Positions 17,283-25,541 of a stretch of DNA of 43,007 nt are shown in pieces. This DNA comes from a bacterium (GTDB lineage Bacteria > Actinomycetota > Acidimicrobiia > Acidimicrobiales > CATQHL01), in contig JAPOYM010000098.1 of NCBI GenBank assembly GCA_026706565.1, forward strand, positions 1 through 43,007, written 5' to 3'. A program made the translations under genes and the position numbers. Each line of letters begins with the position of its first letter. The first letter of the stretch is position 1. Below the pieces are notes generated by a model. It worked only from the letters and a program-made list of their open reading frames with translations. It was not told where the DNA came from and did no database searches.

Positions 17283-18484
17283 GCGCCGCGGGGCGCCGCT
17301 GCCCGCTCGCCGGGATCGCCGTGGCGGGAGTCGCGGCCACGCGCCAGGCCCGGCGCCTCGAAGTGGGCTCGGTGGAGATCTGCCTCGAGGCGGCCCGCGC
17401 CGCGCTGGACGACGCCGGGATGAGCCTCGACGAGGTGGACGGCATCTCGGCCCCCTGGCCGGGTCCGGGCGGCGCCGTCTTCCATCCCGGCTCTGCGGAC
17501 TGGACGGCCGTCTTCGGCAAGGGGTTCGACTGGGTGGGCGACACCTACCCCCAGGGCGCCCCCGGCCTGCTCGACGCCGCCGGCGCCATCCTCGCCGGCC
17601 AAGCCCGCACGGTGCTGGTGTTCGGGGGCCGCGCAAGCGGCGCCGCGAGCGCCGGGTCGCCCTCTGGCGGCGGCGCCAAGAGCGTCGTCGCTTACACACG
17701 GCCCGACAACGAGTTCGTGTCGTGCTGGGGGTCGCTCACCGCTGCGCAGTTCGCCCTGGTGGCGCAGGTGTACTTCCACCGGTTCGCCCCCGACCCCGAA
17801 CGGGTGGCGCTGGTGGCTGCCACGATCCGCAACGCCGGGTCCGCCAATCCGGCGGCGGTGATGCACGGGCGTGGCCCCTACCGGCCCGCCGATGTGCTGG
17901 CCTCGCCGCCGGTGGCCGAGCCGTTCCGACTGCTGGACCTCTGCCTGGCCACCGAAGGGGCCGCCGCCATGGTGGTCACGAGCCTCGAGCGCGCCCGCGA
18001 TTGCCCCTCGGCGCCGGCGGTCATCCTCGGCGGGGGCTCGGAGTGGTACCGCCAGCAGTACGTGGACCCGCCGCGCTACGACGACGCGGCCCGGATCGGC
18101 GCCGCCGCCTTCCGGCGCAGCTTTGCCATGGCCGGACTCGTTCCCGGCGACGTGGACGTCTTCGAGCTCTACGACATCTGCACCTTCGAGGTGGTCCGTC
18201 AGTTCGAGACGCTGGGGTTCTGCGCAGAGGGCGAGGGTGCCGACTATCTGGCCGAGGCCGGCATCGGAGCGGACGGCCGGCACCCCACCAACACCGACGG
18301 GGGGCTCATGGCGTACTCGCACGTCGGCTGGGGCGGGCCGACGCTGAAGATTGTCGAGGCGGTCCGCCAGATCCGCGGCACCGCCGGGCCCGGACAGGTG
18401 CCGGGCACCGAGGTAGCCCTAGTCACCGGCGCCGGCTCGGGCGCCCAATACCACAACGCGGCACTCCTGGGCGCCGACCGCTGA
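17279..18484 (+). CDS. Thiolase-like / lipid-transfer (SCP-x-like) protein
   Basis: GTG at 17279; AGVAATRQARRLEVGSVEICLEAARAALDDAGMSLDEVDGIS; FELYDICTFEVVRQFETLGFC; TNTDGGLMAYSHVGWGG. Confidence 0.85.
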   Translation: MSAAGRRCPLAGIAVAGVAATRQARRLEVGSVEICLEAARAALDDAGMSLDEVDGISAPWPGPGGAVFHPGSADWTAVFGKGFDWVGDTYPQGAPGLLDAAGAILAGQARTVLVFGGRASGAASAGSPSGGGAKSVVAYTRPDNEFVSCWGSLTAAQFALVAQVYFHRFAPDPERVALVAATIRNAGSANPAAVMHGRGPYRPADVLASPPVAEPFRLLDLCLATEGAAAMVVTSLERARDCPSAPAVILGGGSEWYRQQYVDPPRYDDAARIGAAAFRRSFAMAGLVPGDVDVFELYDICTFEVVRQFETLGFCAEGEGADYLAEAGIGADGRHPTNTDGGLMAYSHVGWGGPTLKIVEAVRQIRGTAGPGQVPGTEVALVTGAGSGAQYHNAALLGADR

Positions 18485-18552
18485 GCCCGAATCACCGTGG
18501 CGCGCAGCCGGTCGATCTCCACCAGCCGGCCCTTCGTGACCCGGAGGGTGCC

Positions 18553-18619
18553 GAAAATGCCGTCGAAACGGTTCAGAAAATGCCGTCGAAACGGTTCAGA
18601 AAATGCCGTCGAAATGGTA
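18553..18619. repeat. 23-bp tandem repeat, about 2.9 copies
   Basis: GAAAATGCCGTCGAAACGGTTCA units starting at 18553, 18576 and 18599. Confidence 0.95.
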
Positions 18620-18778
18620 CGGTGAGGCCGCGGAGATGGTGTGACGCGATGCGCTGACCGGGAGGGGCGGCATGGGAGCGGGGGCGCTGCCCACCGCCCC
18701 CGCTACCGCCTCCCGCGACTTCCGCTGAGCCCGCGCCGCACCGCGCGCCGGCGGCCGGCGACGGGTAGCCTCGGCGCC

Positions 18779-19702
18779 ATGGCACACCACGGCCACGGCT
18801 CGCCGCGCTTCGGCCGCGTGCTCTGCGCCATGGTCACGCCGTTCACCAGCGACGGCGCCCTGGACCTCGACGGCGCCGCCGAGTTGGCCCGCTGGCTGGC
18901 GGCCTGCGGCAACGAGGGCCTCGTCGTGGCGGGCACCACCGGCGAGTCGCCGACGCTCAGCCACGACGAGCAGATCGACCTCATCGCCGCGGTCACCGAG
19001 GCCGCCGACGTGCCGGTCCTGGCCGGGGCGGGCAGCAACGACACCGCCGCCGCCGTCGAGCTGACCGAGCGGGCCACCGCAGCGGGCGCCGACGGCATCC
19101 TGTCGGTCGCCCCCTACTACAACCGCCCGCCGCAGGCCGGCCTGTACGACCACTTCCGGGCTGTCGCCGCCGCCACGCACCTGCCGATGATCATCTACGA
19201 CATCCCGGTGCGCACCGGCCGCAAGGTGGACACCGCCACGCTGCTGTCGCTGGCGCACGACACCGAGAACATGGCCGGCATCAAGGACGCCGCCGGCGAC
19301 CCCGCCGAGACGGGCCGCCTCATCGCCGCCGCCCCGGAGGGCTTCGAGGTCTACAGCGGCGACGACGCCCTCACCTTGCCGCTGCTGGCGGTCGGCGCCG
19401 TCGGGGTGATCGGCGTGGCGACGCACTGGACCGCAGCCGAGCACCTCGAGATGTTCGACGCCTGGGAGCGCGGCGAGGTGGCCGCCGCCCGGGCCGCCAA
19501 TGCGGCTATGGGCCCCTCCTTCGACTACGAGACCGGGCTCGCCGCGCCGAACCCCATCCCCACCAAGGCGCTGCTGCGTGTGCTGGGCCGCCCGGCGGGG
19601 CGCTGCCGGCCCCCGATGGACGCCGAGCCGGCGGGCCTGGCCGACGACGCCAAGGCCACCCTCGCCACCACTCGCCTGGGCCGGGAACTCGGCTTTGGCT
19701 GA
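18779..19702 (+). CDS. dapA: 4-hydroxy-tetrahydrodipicolinate synthase
   Basis: AMVTPFTSDGALDLDG, GTTGESPTLSHDE, SVAPYYNRPPQAGLYDHF, MIIYDIPVRTGRK, AGIKDAAGD. Confidence 0.93.
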   Translation: MAHHGHGSPRFGRVLCAMVTPFTSDGALDLDGAAELARWLAACGNEGLVVAGTTGESPTLSHDEQIDLIAAVTEAADVPVLAGAGSNDTAAAVELTERATAAGADGILSVAPYYNRPPQAGLYDHFRAVAAATHLPMIIYDIPVRTGRKVDTATLLSLAHDTENMAGIKDAAGDPAETGRLIAAAPEGFEVYSGDDALTLPLLAVGAVGVIGVATHWTAAEHLEMFDAWERGEVAAARAANAAMGPSFDYETGLAAPNPIPTKALLRVLGRPAGRCRPPMDAEPAGLADDAKATLATTRLGRELGFG

Positions 19703-21362
19703 CGAGGTACGGGTCACCTTCCTCGGCGGCCTCGGCGACATCGGCCGCAACTGCGCGGCCATCGAGACCGGCGATGCTCTGCTGCTGCTGGACTGCGGGC
19801 AGATGTTCGCCGGCGAGGACCGACCCGGCGTGGACTCGGTCCTGCCCGACCTGTCCTACGTGTTCGAGCGATCCCGGAAGGTCGTGGGCTGCGTCGCCAC
19901 CCACGGCCACGAGGACCATGTGGGGGCGCTGAGCCACCTGCTGGCCAGGGTGCGCTGCGACATCTACGGCACGCCGTTCACCCTGGGACTGGCGCGGCGG
20001 CGCATCGCCGAGTCGGGCTACGGCGACAGGGCCCGGCTCATCCCGGTGGCCGACGGCGACACGCGGCGCATCGGCCCGTTCGAGTGCGAGTTCATCCCCG
20101 TCACCCACTCGGTGCCCGGCGGCGTCATCACGGCGATCGGCACGCCGCAGGGCGTGCTGCTGCACTCCTGTGACTTCAAGCTGGACTTCTTCCCGGTGGA
20201 CGGGCGGCGCACCGACCTGGCCCGCATCGGCGCCATCTCCCAGGACCCGGGTGTGCGCCTGCTGCTGGCCGACTCCACCAACGCCGAGCGGCCCGGCAGT
20301 TCGCGTTCGGAGAGCGACATCGGGCCTGTGCTGGCGGGGGTGTTCGCCGCCAACGCGGGACGGCGCATCGTGGCGGCGTGCTTCGCCAGCCACCTGCACC
20401 GGGTGCAGCAGATCGTCAGCGCGGCGATCGCCGACGGCAGGCGCGTCGCCACCCTCGGGCTCTCGATGAAGAAGAACGTGGCGCTCGGCCGGGAGTTGGG
20501 CCTGCTGGCGGCGCCGGACAGCGCCTTCGTCGACATCGCGGAGACCGCGGGCATGGCGGCCGGCGAACTGTGCGTGGTCTCCACGGGATCGCAGGCCGAG
20601 GAGCGCTCATCGCTGGCCACCGCCGCAGCCGGCGACGGCCGCTGGATCGACATCGGCCCCGACGACACCGTGGTGCTCAGCTCCAACCCCATTCCCGGCA
20701 ACGAGGTCCGTGTGAGCCGCATGATCAACGACCTCATCGGGCGCGGCGCCCGGGTGGTGCACTCCGGCGAGATCGAGATCCACACCTCCGGGCACGGGCG
20801 CCAGGACGAGCTGGCGGCGCTGCACCAGGCCGCCTCGCCGGAGTGGTTCGTGCCGGTACACGGCGAGCTGCGCCACCTGCGCGCCCACGCCGGCTTGGCC
20901 CGCCGCCTGGGAATGCCCCCCGAGCGGGCACTCGTGGCCCGCGACGGCGACCAGCTGGTGCTTGCCGACGACGGCCTGCGGGTGGAGCCCGCCGTGTGCG
21001 CCGGCGACCATGTGCTGGTACACGGCCCGTTCACCGGGCCCGACCGCGGCGTGCTGGACGAGCGTCTGACCCTGGCTCAGCAGGGGATCGTGGTAGCGAC
21101 GCTGGCGGTGGACCTCGAGGCGGGCGCCATCGTCGGCGAGCCGCAGGTCACCAGCCGGGGCTGGCTGGACGAAGCCGACGCCGACGGCCTCGAGGTCGAG
21201 ATCGAGAAGGAACTGGCCGGCGCGGTGGCCGAGTTCCTGAGCGCCGAACCCCAGGCCACCGCCACCGACGTGCGCCGCGTCGTGCGCCGCACCACGGGCG
21301 CCCTAGTAGCCAACCGCTCCCAACGCCGCCCCACCATCCTCCCCGTAGTAGTCCCCGCCTGA
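19695..21362 (+). CDS. rnj: Ribonuclease J
   Basis: TTG start overlapping dapA stop; FLGGLGDIGRNCAAIE, THGHEDHVGAL metallo-beta-lactamase motif, DSTNAERPGSSRSE, HTSGHGRQDEL. Confidence 0.93.
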   Translation: MADEVRVTFLGGLGDIGRNCAAIETGDALLLLDCGQMFAGEDRPGVDSVLPDLSYVFERSRKVVGCVATHGHEDHVGALSHLLARVRCDIYGTPFTLGLARRRIAESGYGDRARLIPVADGDTRRIGPFECEFIPVTHSVPGGVITAIGTPQGVLLHSCDFKLDFFPVDGRRTDLARIGAISQDPGVRLLLADSTNAERPGSSRSESDIGPVLAGVFAANAGRRIVAACFASHLHRVQQIVSAAIADGRRVATLGLSMKKNVALGRELGLLAAPDSAFVDIAETAGMAAGELCVVSTGSQAEERSSLATAAAGDGRWIDIGPDDTVVLSSNPIPGNEVRVSRMINDLIGRGARVVHSGEIEIHTSGHGRQDELAALHQAASPEWFVPVHGELRHLRAHAGLARRLGMPPERALVARDGDQLVLADDGLRVEPAVCAGDHVLVHGPFTGPDRGVLDERLTLAQQGIVVATLAVDLEAGAIVGEPQVTSRGWLDEADADGLEVEIEKELAGAVAEFLSAEPQATATDVRRVVRRTTGALVANRSQRRPTILPVVVPA

Positions 21363-21427
21363 CCGAGGGGACTGGCCGAGAGAGTGCGCGATCCGCTGCT
21401 CGTGGGCTTCGTGCCAGGTCAGACAGC

Positions 21428-22540
21428 TCAGGGAGCGAGGCGATCGGGATAGGCGCGGTCTGCAGAAGCGGTGTCGTGCAAGGCATCCAGCCTCTCCAAG
21501 GGCGGCACCGAGGCCGCGGCGGGGGCAGGCTCGCCGGGAAGCGGGAAATGGCAGGCCACGAACTGGCCCGAGGGGGCCGGGCGCAGCTCCGGCGCCTGCT
21601 CTGCGCAGAGGTCGGCGGCCCGGTCGCAGCGGGTGCGGAAGCGGCAGCCCGAGGGCGCCTCGAAGGGCGAAGGCGGGTCGCCGCGGAGCACGTCCTCGCC
21701 GCCCTCGGCGGCTGGGTCGAGTTGCGGTATCGAGGCCAGCAGGGCGGCGGTGTAGGGGTGGGCGGGCCGGTCGAAGACCGCGTCGGTCGGGCCGATCTCG
21801 CAGATCCGCCCCAAGTACATCACGCAGACCCGGTCGCTGATGCTCTTCACCACCGCCAGATCGTGGGCGATGAACAGCATGGTCAGGCCGTAGCGGTCCT
21901 TCAGGTCCTCGAGGAGGTTCAGGATCTGGGCCTGGATGGACACGTCGAGAGCTGAGACGGGCTCGTCGCAGATCAGCACGCGCGGGCCCAGCGCCAACGC
22001 CCGGGCGATGCAGATGCGCTGGCACTGGCCGCCGGAGAACTCGTGCGGACGGCGGTCGCCCACCTCGTCGAGGTCCATGCCGACGCTGTCCAACACGGCG
22101 CGCACGCGGTCGGTCGCCGAGGGGCCTCCGCCGGCTCGGGGGCCGGGGCGCTCGGGCCAGATGTCGAGACCCTCCCGCACGATGTCGGCGACCCGCCGGC
22201 GGGGGTTCAGCGAGGAGACCGGGTCCTGGAAGATCATCTGCACGCCGGTGCGGACCCGGCGCAGCTCCTCGCCGCGCAGCGCCGTCAGGTCGACGCCGTC
22301 GAAGACGACGCGCCCGGAGGTGGGGCGCGGGAGCTGCAGCACTGCCCGGGCGGTCGTGGACTTGCCGCAGCCGGACTCGCCGACCAGCCCCAAGGTCTCG
22401 CCCTCGGCCACGTCGAAGCTGACGCCGCTGAGCGCGCTCACCCGCCGGCCCCGGCCCGCCGGGTACCTCACGTGGAGGTCGGTCGCCTGCAGCAGCACCT
22501 CGCCGGTGGGCCGCAGGTGGGCGGCGCCGACTCCGGCCAT
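21428..22540 (-). CDS. Oligopeptide/dipeptide ABC transporter ATP-binding protein (OppF/DppF-like)
   Basis: Start trimmed to MAGVGAAHLRPTGE (ATG 22540); GESGCGKSTTARAVL, FSGGQCQRICIARAL, C-terminal oligopeptide ATPase Cys-rich region. Confidence 0.9.
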   Translation of the reverse strand: MAGVGAAHLRPTGEVLLQATDLHVRYPAGRGRRVSALSGVSFDVAEGETLGLVGESGCGKSTTARAVLQLPRPTSGRVVFDGVDLTALRGEELRRVRTGVQMIFQDPVSSLNPRRRVADIVREGLDIWPERPGPRAGGGPSATDRVRAVLDSVGMDLDEVGDRRPHEFSGGQCQRICIARALALGPRVLICDEPVSALDVSIQAQILNLLEDLKDRYGLTMLFIAHDLAVVKSISDRVCVMYLGRICEIGPTDAVFDRPAHPYTAALLASIPQLDPAAEGGEDVLRGDPPSPFEAPSGCRFRTRCDRAADLCAEQAPELRPAPSGQFVACHFPLPGEPAPAAASVPPLERLDALHDTASADRAYPDRLAP

Positions 22541-23604
22541 CAGGCCGCGCCCGCGGCGTCGCTGAGAGCCAGGCCGGCCGCGGTCCGACCGGCGTCGCGG
22601 TTGGCGGCCAGGGCGGCCTCGCCGTCGCTGGTGCCGGCGGGGTAGAAGCACGCGAAGCGGTGCTCGGCGGCGGCGTCGGCTGACAGCGCGGGCGACTCGG
22701 CGAGGCAGCGCGGTCGGGCGTGCGCGCAGCGCGGCGCGAAGGCGCAGCCGCCGGGCAGGGCGGCCAGGTCGGGCGGGCGCCCCGGAATGATCCGCAGGCG
22801 AGTGTGGCTGGGCTGGGCGACCTTGGGGATCGACTCGAAGAGAGCCTTCGTGTAGGGGTGGCGCATCACCGCGAAGAGCCGCGGCGTGGGCGCCTGCTCC
22901 ACGATCCGCCCGGCGTACATGACGACCACCTCGTCGGTCCGCCCCGCCACCACGCCGAGGTCGTGGGAGATGAGGATCATCGCCATGCTGTGCTGTCGCC
23001 TCAGCCGGTCCAGCAGGTCGAGTATCTGCTTCTGCACGGTGACGTCGAGCGCCGTGGTGGGCTCATCGGCGATCAGCAGCTTCGGCTCGCAGGCGAGGGC
23101 GATGGCGATGGCCGCCCGCTGCCGCATCCCGCCGGAGAGCTGATGGGGGTACTCCCGCAGTCGCCGGTCGGGATCGGCGATGCCGACCTGCTCCAGCAGC
23201 TCCCGGGCCCGTCGCATGGCCGCGCGGCGCGGCATCCTGCGGTGGTAGCGGAGCCCCTCGGCTATCTGCCGGCCGACCTGCATCACCGGATTCAGCGAAC
23301 CCGCGGGGTTCTGGAACACCATGGAGGCCTCCACGCCCCAGACGTGGCGGCTCTGGGAGCGCGGCAGGCTGCGCACGTCGCGGCCGTCGAGCAGCACGCG
23401 GCCGGTGGTCGCCGACACTCCCGCCGGCAGCAGGTCCATGACCGAGCGCGCCGTTGCGGACTTGCCCGAACCGGACTCGCCCACGACCCCCAGCGTCCGG
23501 CCGCCGCGCAGGCTGAACGACACGCCGTCCACCGCCTTGAGCTCTCCCCGGTCGGTGGCGAAGGACGTGTGCAGCTCCTCCACGACGAGCACGGGGCGGT
23601 TCAT
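22540..23604 (-). CDS. Oligopeptide/dipeptide ABC transporter ATP-binding protein (OppD/DppD-like)
   Basis: GESGSGKSATARSVMDLLP, LSGGMRQRAAIAIALACEPKLLIADEPTTALDVTVQKQILDLL. Confidence 0.92.
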   Translation of the reverse strand: MNRPVLVVEELHTSFATDRGELKAVDGVSFSLRGGRTLGVVGESGSGKSATARSVMDLLPAGVSATTGRVLLDGRDVRSLPRSQSRHVWGVEASMVFQNPAGSLNPVMQVGRQIAEGLRYHRRMPRRAAMRRARELLEQVGIADPDRRLREYPHQLSGGMRQRAAIAIALACEPKLLIADEPTTALDVTVQKQILDLLDRLRRQHSMAMILISHDLGVVAGRTDEVVVMYAGRIVEQAPTPRLFAVMRHPYTKALFESIPKVAQPSHTRLRIIPGRPPDLAALPGGCAFAPRCAHARPRCLAESPALSADAAAEHRFACFYPAGTSDGEAALAANRDAGRTAAGLALSDAAGAA

Positions 23605-23638
23605 CTGCGCCCCGTCGGGGCCTTCGGCCGGCGAAGTG

Positions 23639-23989
23639 TCAGAACAGCGAGAGGACGGTGCGCGGCGGGCGGGCGATCACGGCCCGCCGTCCGCGCACCA
23701 CGACGGGACGCTGCATGAGCCGCGGGTGCGCCGCCAGCAGGTCGGCCACTTCGGCGGGGCCGGCAACGTCCTCCTCGGTCAGCCCCAAGTCGCTGAAGTG
23801 CTTGTCGCGGCGCACCAGGTCGGAGGGGTCGTTCTCCAGGATCTCTACGAGGTGCGCCAGCTCTGCGCGGTCGAGGGGGTTCTTGAGGTACTGGACGACG
23901 TCGAACTCGACGCCTCGCTCCGCCAGCACGTCGAGGGCGGTGCGGGAACTGCCTCAACCGGGGTTGTGGTACACAAGGGTGTCGGCCAT
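23639..23989 (-). CDS. arsC: ArsC/Spx-family arsenate reductase-like selenoprotein candidate (in-frame TGA at 23954-23956 read as Sec12)
   Basis: MADTLVYHNPG-U-GSSRTALDVLAERGVEFDVVQYLKNPLDRAELAHLVEILENDPSDLVRRDKHFSDLGLTEEDVAGPAEVADLLAAHPRLMQRPVVVRGRRAVIARPPRTVLSLF; the ORF track gives only the part after the TGA (96 aa from 23929). Confidence 0.82.
23906..23935 (-). promoter_or_regulatory. Bacterial SECIS-like hairpin
   Basis: CUCGACG-U-GCU-[GGCGG]-AGC-GAGG-CGUCGAG; 7-bp lower stem, 3-bp upper stem, loop starting GG, 29 nt between UGA and loop. Confidence 0.6.
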
Positions 23990-24038
23990 GGGCGAACTTT
24001 AGCGGACAGCCCCCGGGCGACCGCCGCGCCGCCTCACC

Positions 24039-25538
24039 TCAGCCGTCCAGTCCCCAGGCGGGGCCGATCGCATCCCAGACCGCCTCGGCGAGGCGGTTCC
24101 CGCCCGCGACGGTGAGATGGACGCCGTCCCCGCGGCGCAGCCGGACGCCGTCGATCTCGTCGGTGTAGCCGCCGTCGGCGTCGCTGAACAGTGCCCAAGT
24201 GTCCACGTAGGCAACCTGGGGATGCTCGGCTGCCGCCGCTTCGTAGACCTCGTTCATGCGGGCCAGCCCGCCCGACAGCCGCGACTCCCGGACCGGGGGC
24301 TGGCCCACCCACACAGTCTGGGTGTCCGGTTGGCCCAGCAGCGTCATGATCCGCCCGACGCGCCGGCGGTACAGATCGAGCCACTCCTCGCTGTAGCGGT
24401 CCAGGATCTCGCCCTCGTGCTCCACGTTCTGGAAGTCGTTGGCGCCGAAGAGCACCACGATCACGTCGGGGAGGCTCTCGGTCAGCACGCCGGCGAGGTG
24501 CTGCGACCAGTCGAAGAAGTCCGGGCGTGAGAGTCCCGTAGCCGGCCGCGGGTCCAGTTCGATGCGGACGAGGGCGGCGGGGGTGGCCCGCGCCAGGCCC
24601 TCGCCCAGGTCGCGGCTGATGGAGTCGCCGCCCACGTACATCCGCAAGGGCTCGTCCGCATCGGGTGTCCGGGGCGCGTCGAACAGCACCGGTTCGGCGG
24701 TCTCCCCCTCCGGCGCAGCCCCGTCGGTCGCCCCAGCGCCGGGGCGGGCCACGACGTAACCGGCCGGGCACGCCGTCGGATCGTCCGACAGAGCCTGGGT
24801 CTCATCGGCGCCCTCGGGCAGTGCCGCCTCGGGCCCCGGGTCCTCGACGCCGCCGGCGGTCGTCGTGGGCGCGGTCGCGTCCTCCAGGACGCAGTCCACC
24901 CCCTCGATCGGCGTGATCAACCCGTCGGGCGGCGGGCCCCCACCCCAAGGGACCTCCCCGAACTCCCCGGCGTCCCCCTCGGGTTCGTCGTCCCCCGCCA
25001 CGCCCCCCTCGTGCTCGTCGCCCCTCGGCGGCGCGGCGTGCCGCTCCGGCTCGGAGGGCCACGCCGCCGGTTCGGCGCCCGCCTCGGGTTCGGCGGGCGA
25101 CAGGGCCCCTTCCCCCTCGGGCGCCCCGGCGACCGGAGCGGGCCGAGGCTCGCCCCGGCGGGCCGCGGTGGCCCGGGCGCGGGCGATCAGGGCATCCACG
25201 TCGTAGACCTCCTCCTCTCCGTCGAGCGCTCTCGCGAGGCTCTCGGCGGGGCGGTTCAGCGACAGTCCGCGGGCCACGCGGTCGGCGGCCTCAGCGGCTC
25301 CTAGGGCCACGTCGCGCTGGGTGCCGAGGGGCTGCCGCTCGGCGAGGCCCACCAGGGCGCCGGACCCCAGCAGCGCCCCCGCCCCGAGCGCCAGCAGACC
25401 AGCCGCCACGATCTGGCTCGGGCGAAGCGGCGGCCGCCGGTCCGGGGGCGGGCCGCGGGACTCGAGGGCCTCGACGGGCGGCCAGGGCGGCTGCCCAGCA
25501 GCGGCGGGCGGGCGGTCTCGGGCAGAGTCGGCGGCCAT
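24039..25538 (-). CDS. Membrane-anchored SGNH/GDSL hydrolase-like (DUF459-like) protein
   Basis: N-terminal TM, low-complexity acidic/Pro linker, then YVGGDSISRDLGEGLA, VVLFGANDFQN, DGVHLTVAGGNRLAEAV. Confidence 0.85.
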   Translation of the reverse strand: MAADSARDRPPAAAGQPPWPPVEALESRGPPPDRRPPLRPSQIVAAGLLALGAGALLGSGALVGLAERQPLGTQRDVALGAAEAADRVARGLSLNRPAESLARALDGEEEVYDVDALIARARATAARRGEPRPAPVAGAPEGEGALSPAEPEAGAEPAAWPSEPERHAAPPRGDEHEGGVAGDDEPEGDAGEFGEVPWGGGPPPDGLITPIEGVDCVLEDATAPTTTAGGVEDPGPEAALPEGADETQALSDDPTACPAGYVVARPGAGATDGAAPEGETAEPVLFDAPRTPDADEPLRMYVGGDSISRDLGEGLARATPAALVRIELDPRPATGLSRPDFFDWSQHLAGVLTESLPDVIVVLFGANDFQNVEHEGEILDRYSEEWLDLYRRRVGRIMTLLGQPDTQTVWVGQPPVRESRLSGGLARMNEVYEAAAAEHPQVAYVDTWALFSDADGGYTDEIDGVRLRRGDGVHLTVAGGNRLAEAVWDAIGPAWGLDG

Positions 25539-25541
25539 GGC

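Noticed and set aside
17255-18322. 355-aa minus-strand ORF antisense to the thiolase-like gene
   Set aside because: Shadow ORF; the sense strand has clear thiolase-like motifs.
21360-21421. CTGACC...GGTCAG as a terminator between convergent rnj and the OppF-like gene
   Set aside because: Short arms, about 50-nt loop and no T-tract; not convincing.
23639-23929. 96-aa ORF as the full ArsC-like gene
   Set aside because: It lacks the whole N-terminal active-site strand and CxxS-type loop; the same frame continues upstream across a single TGA to a good ATG.
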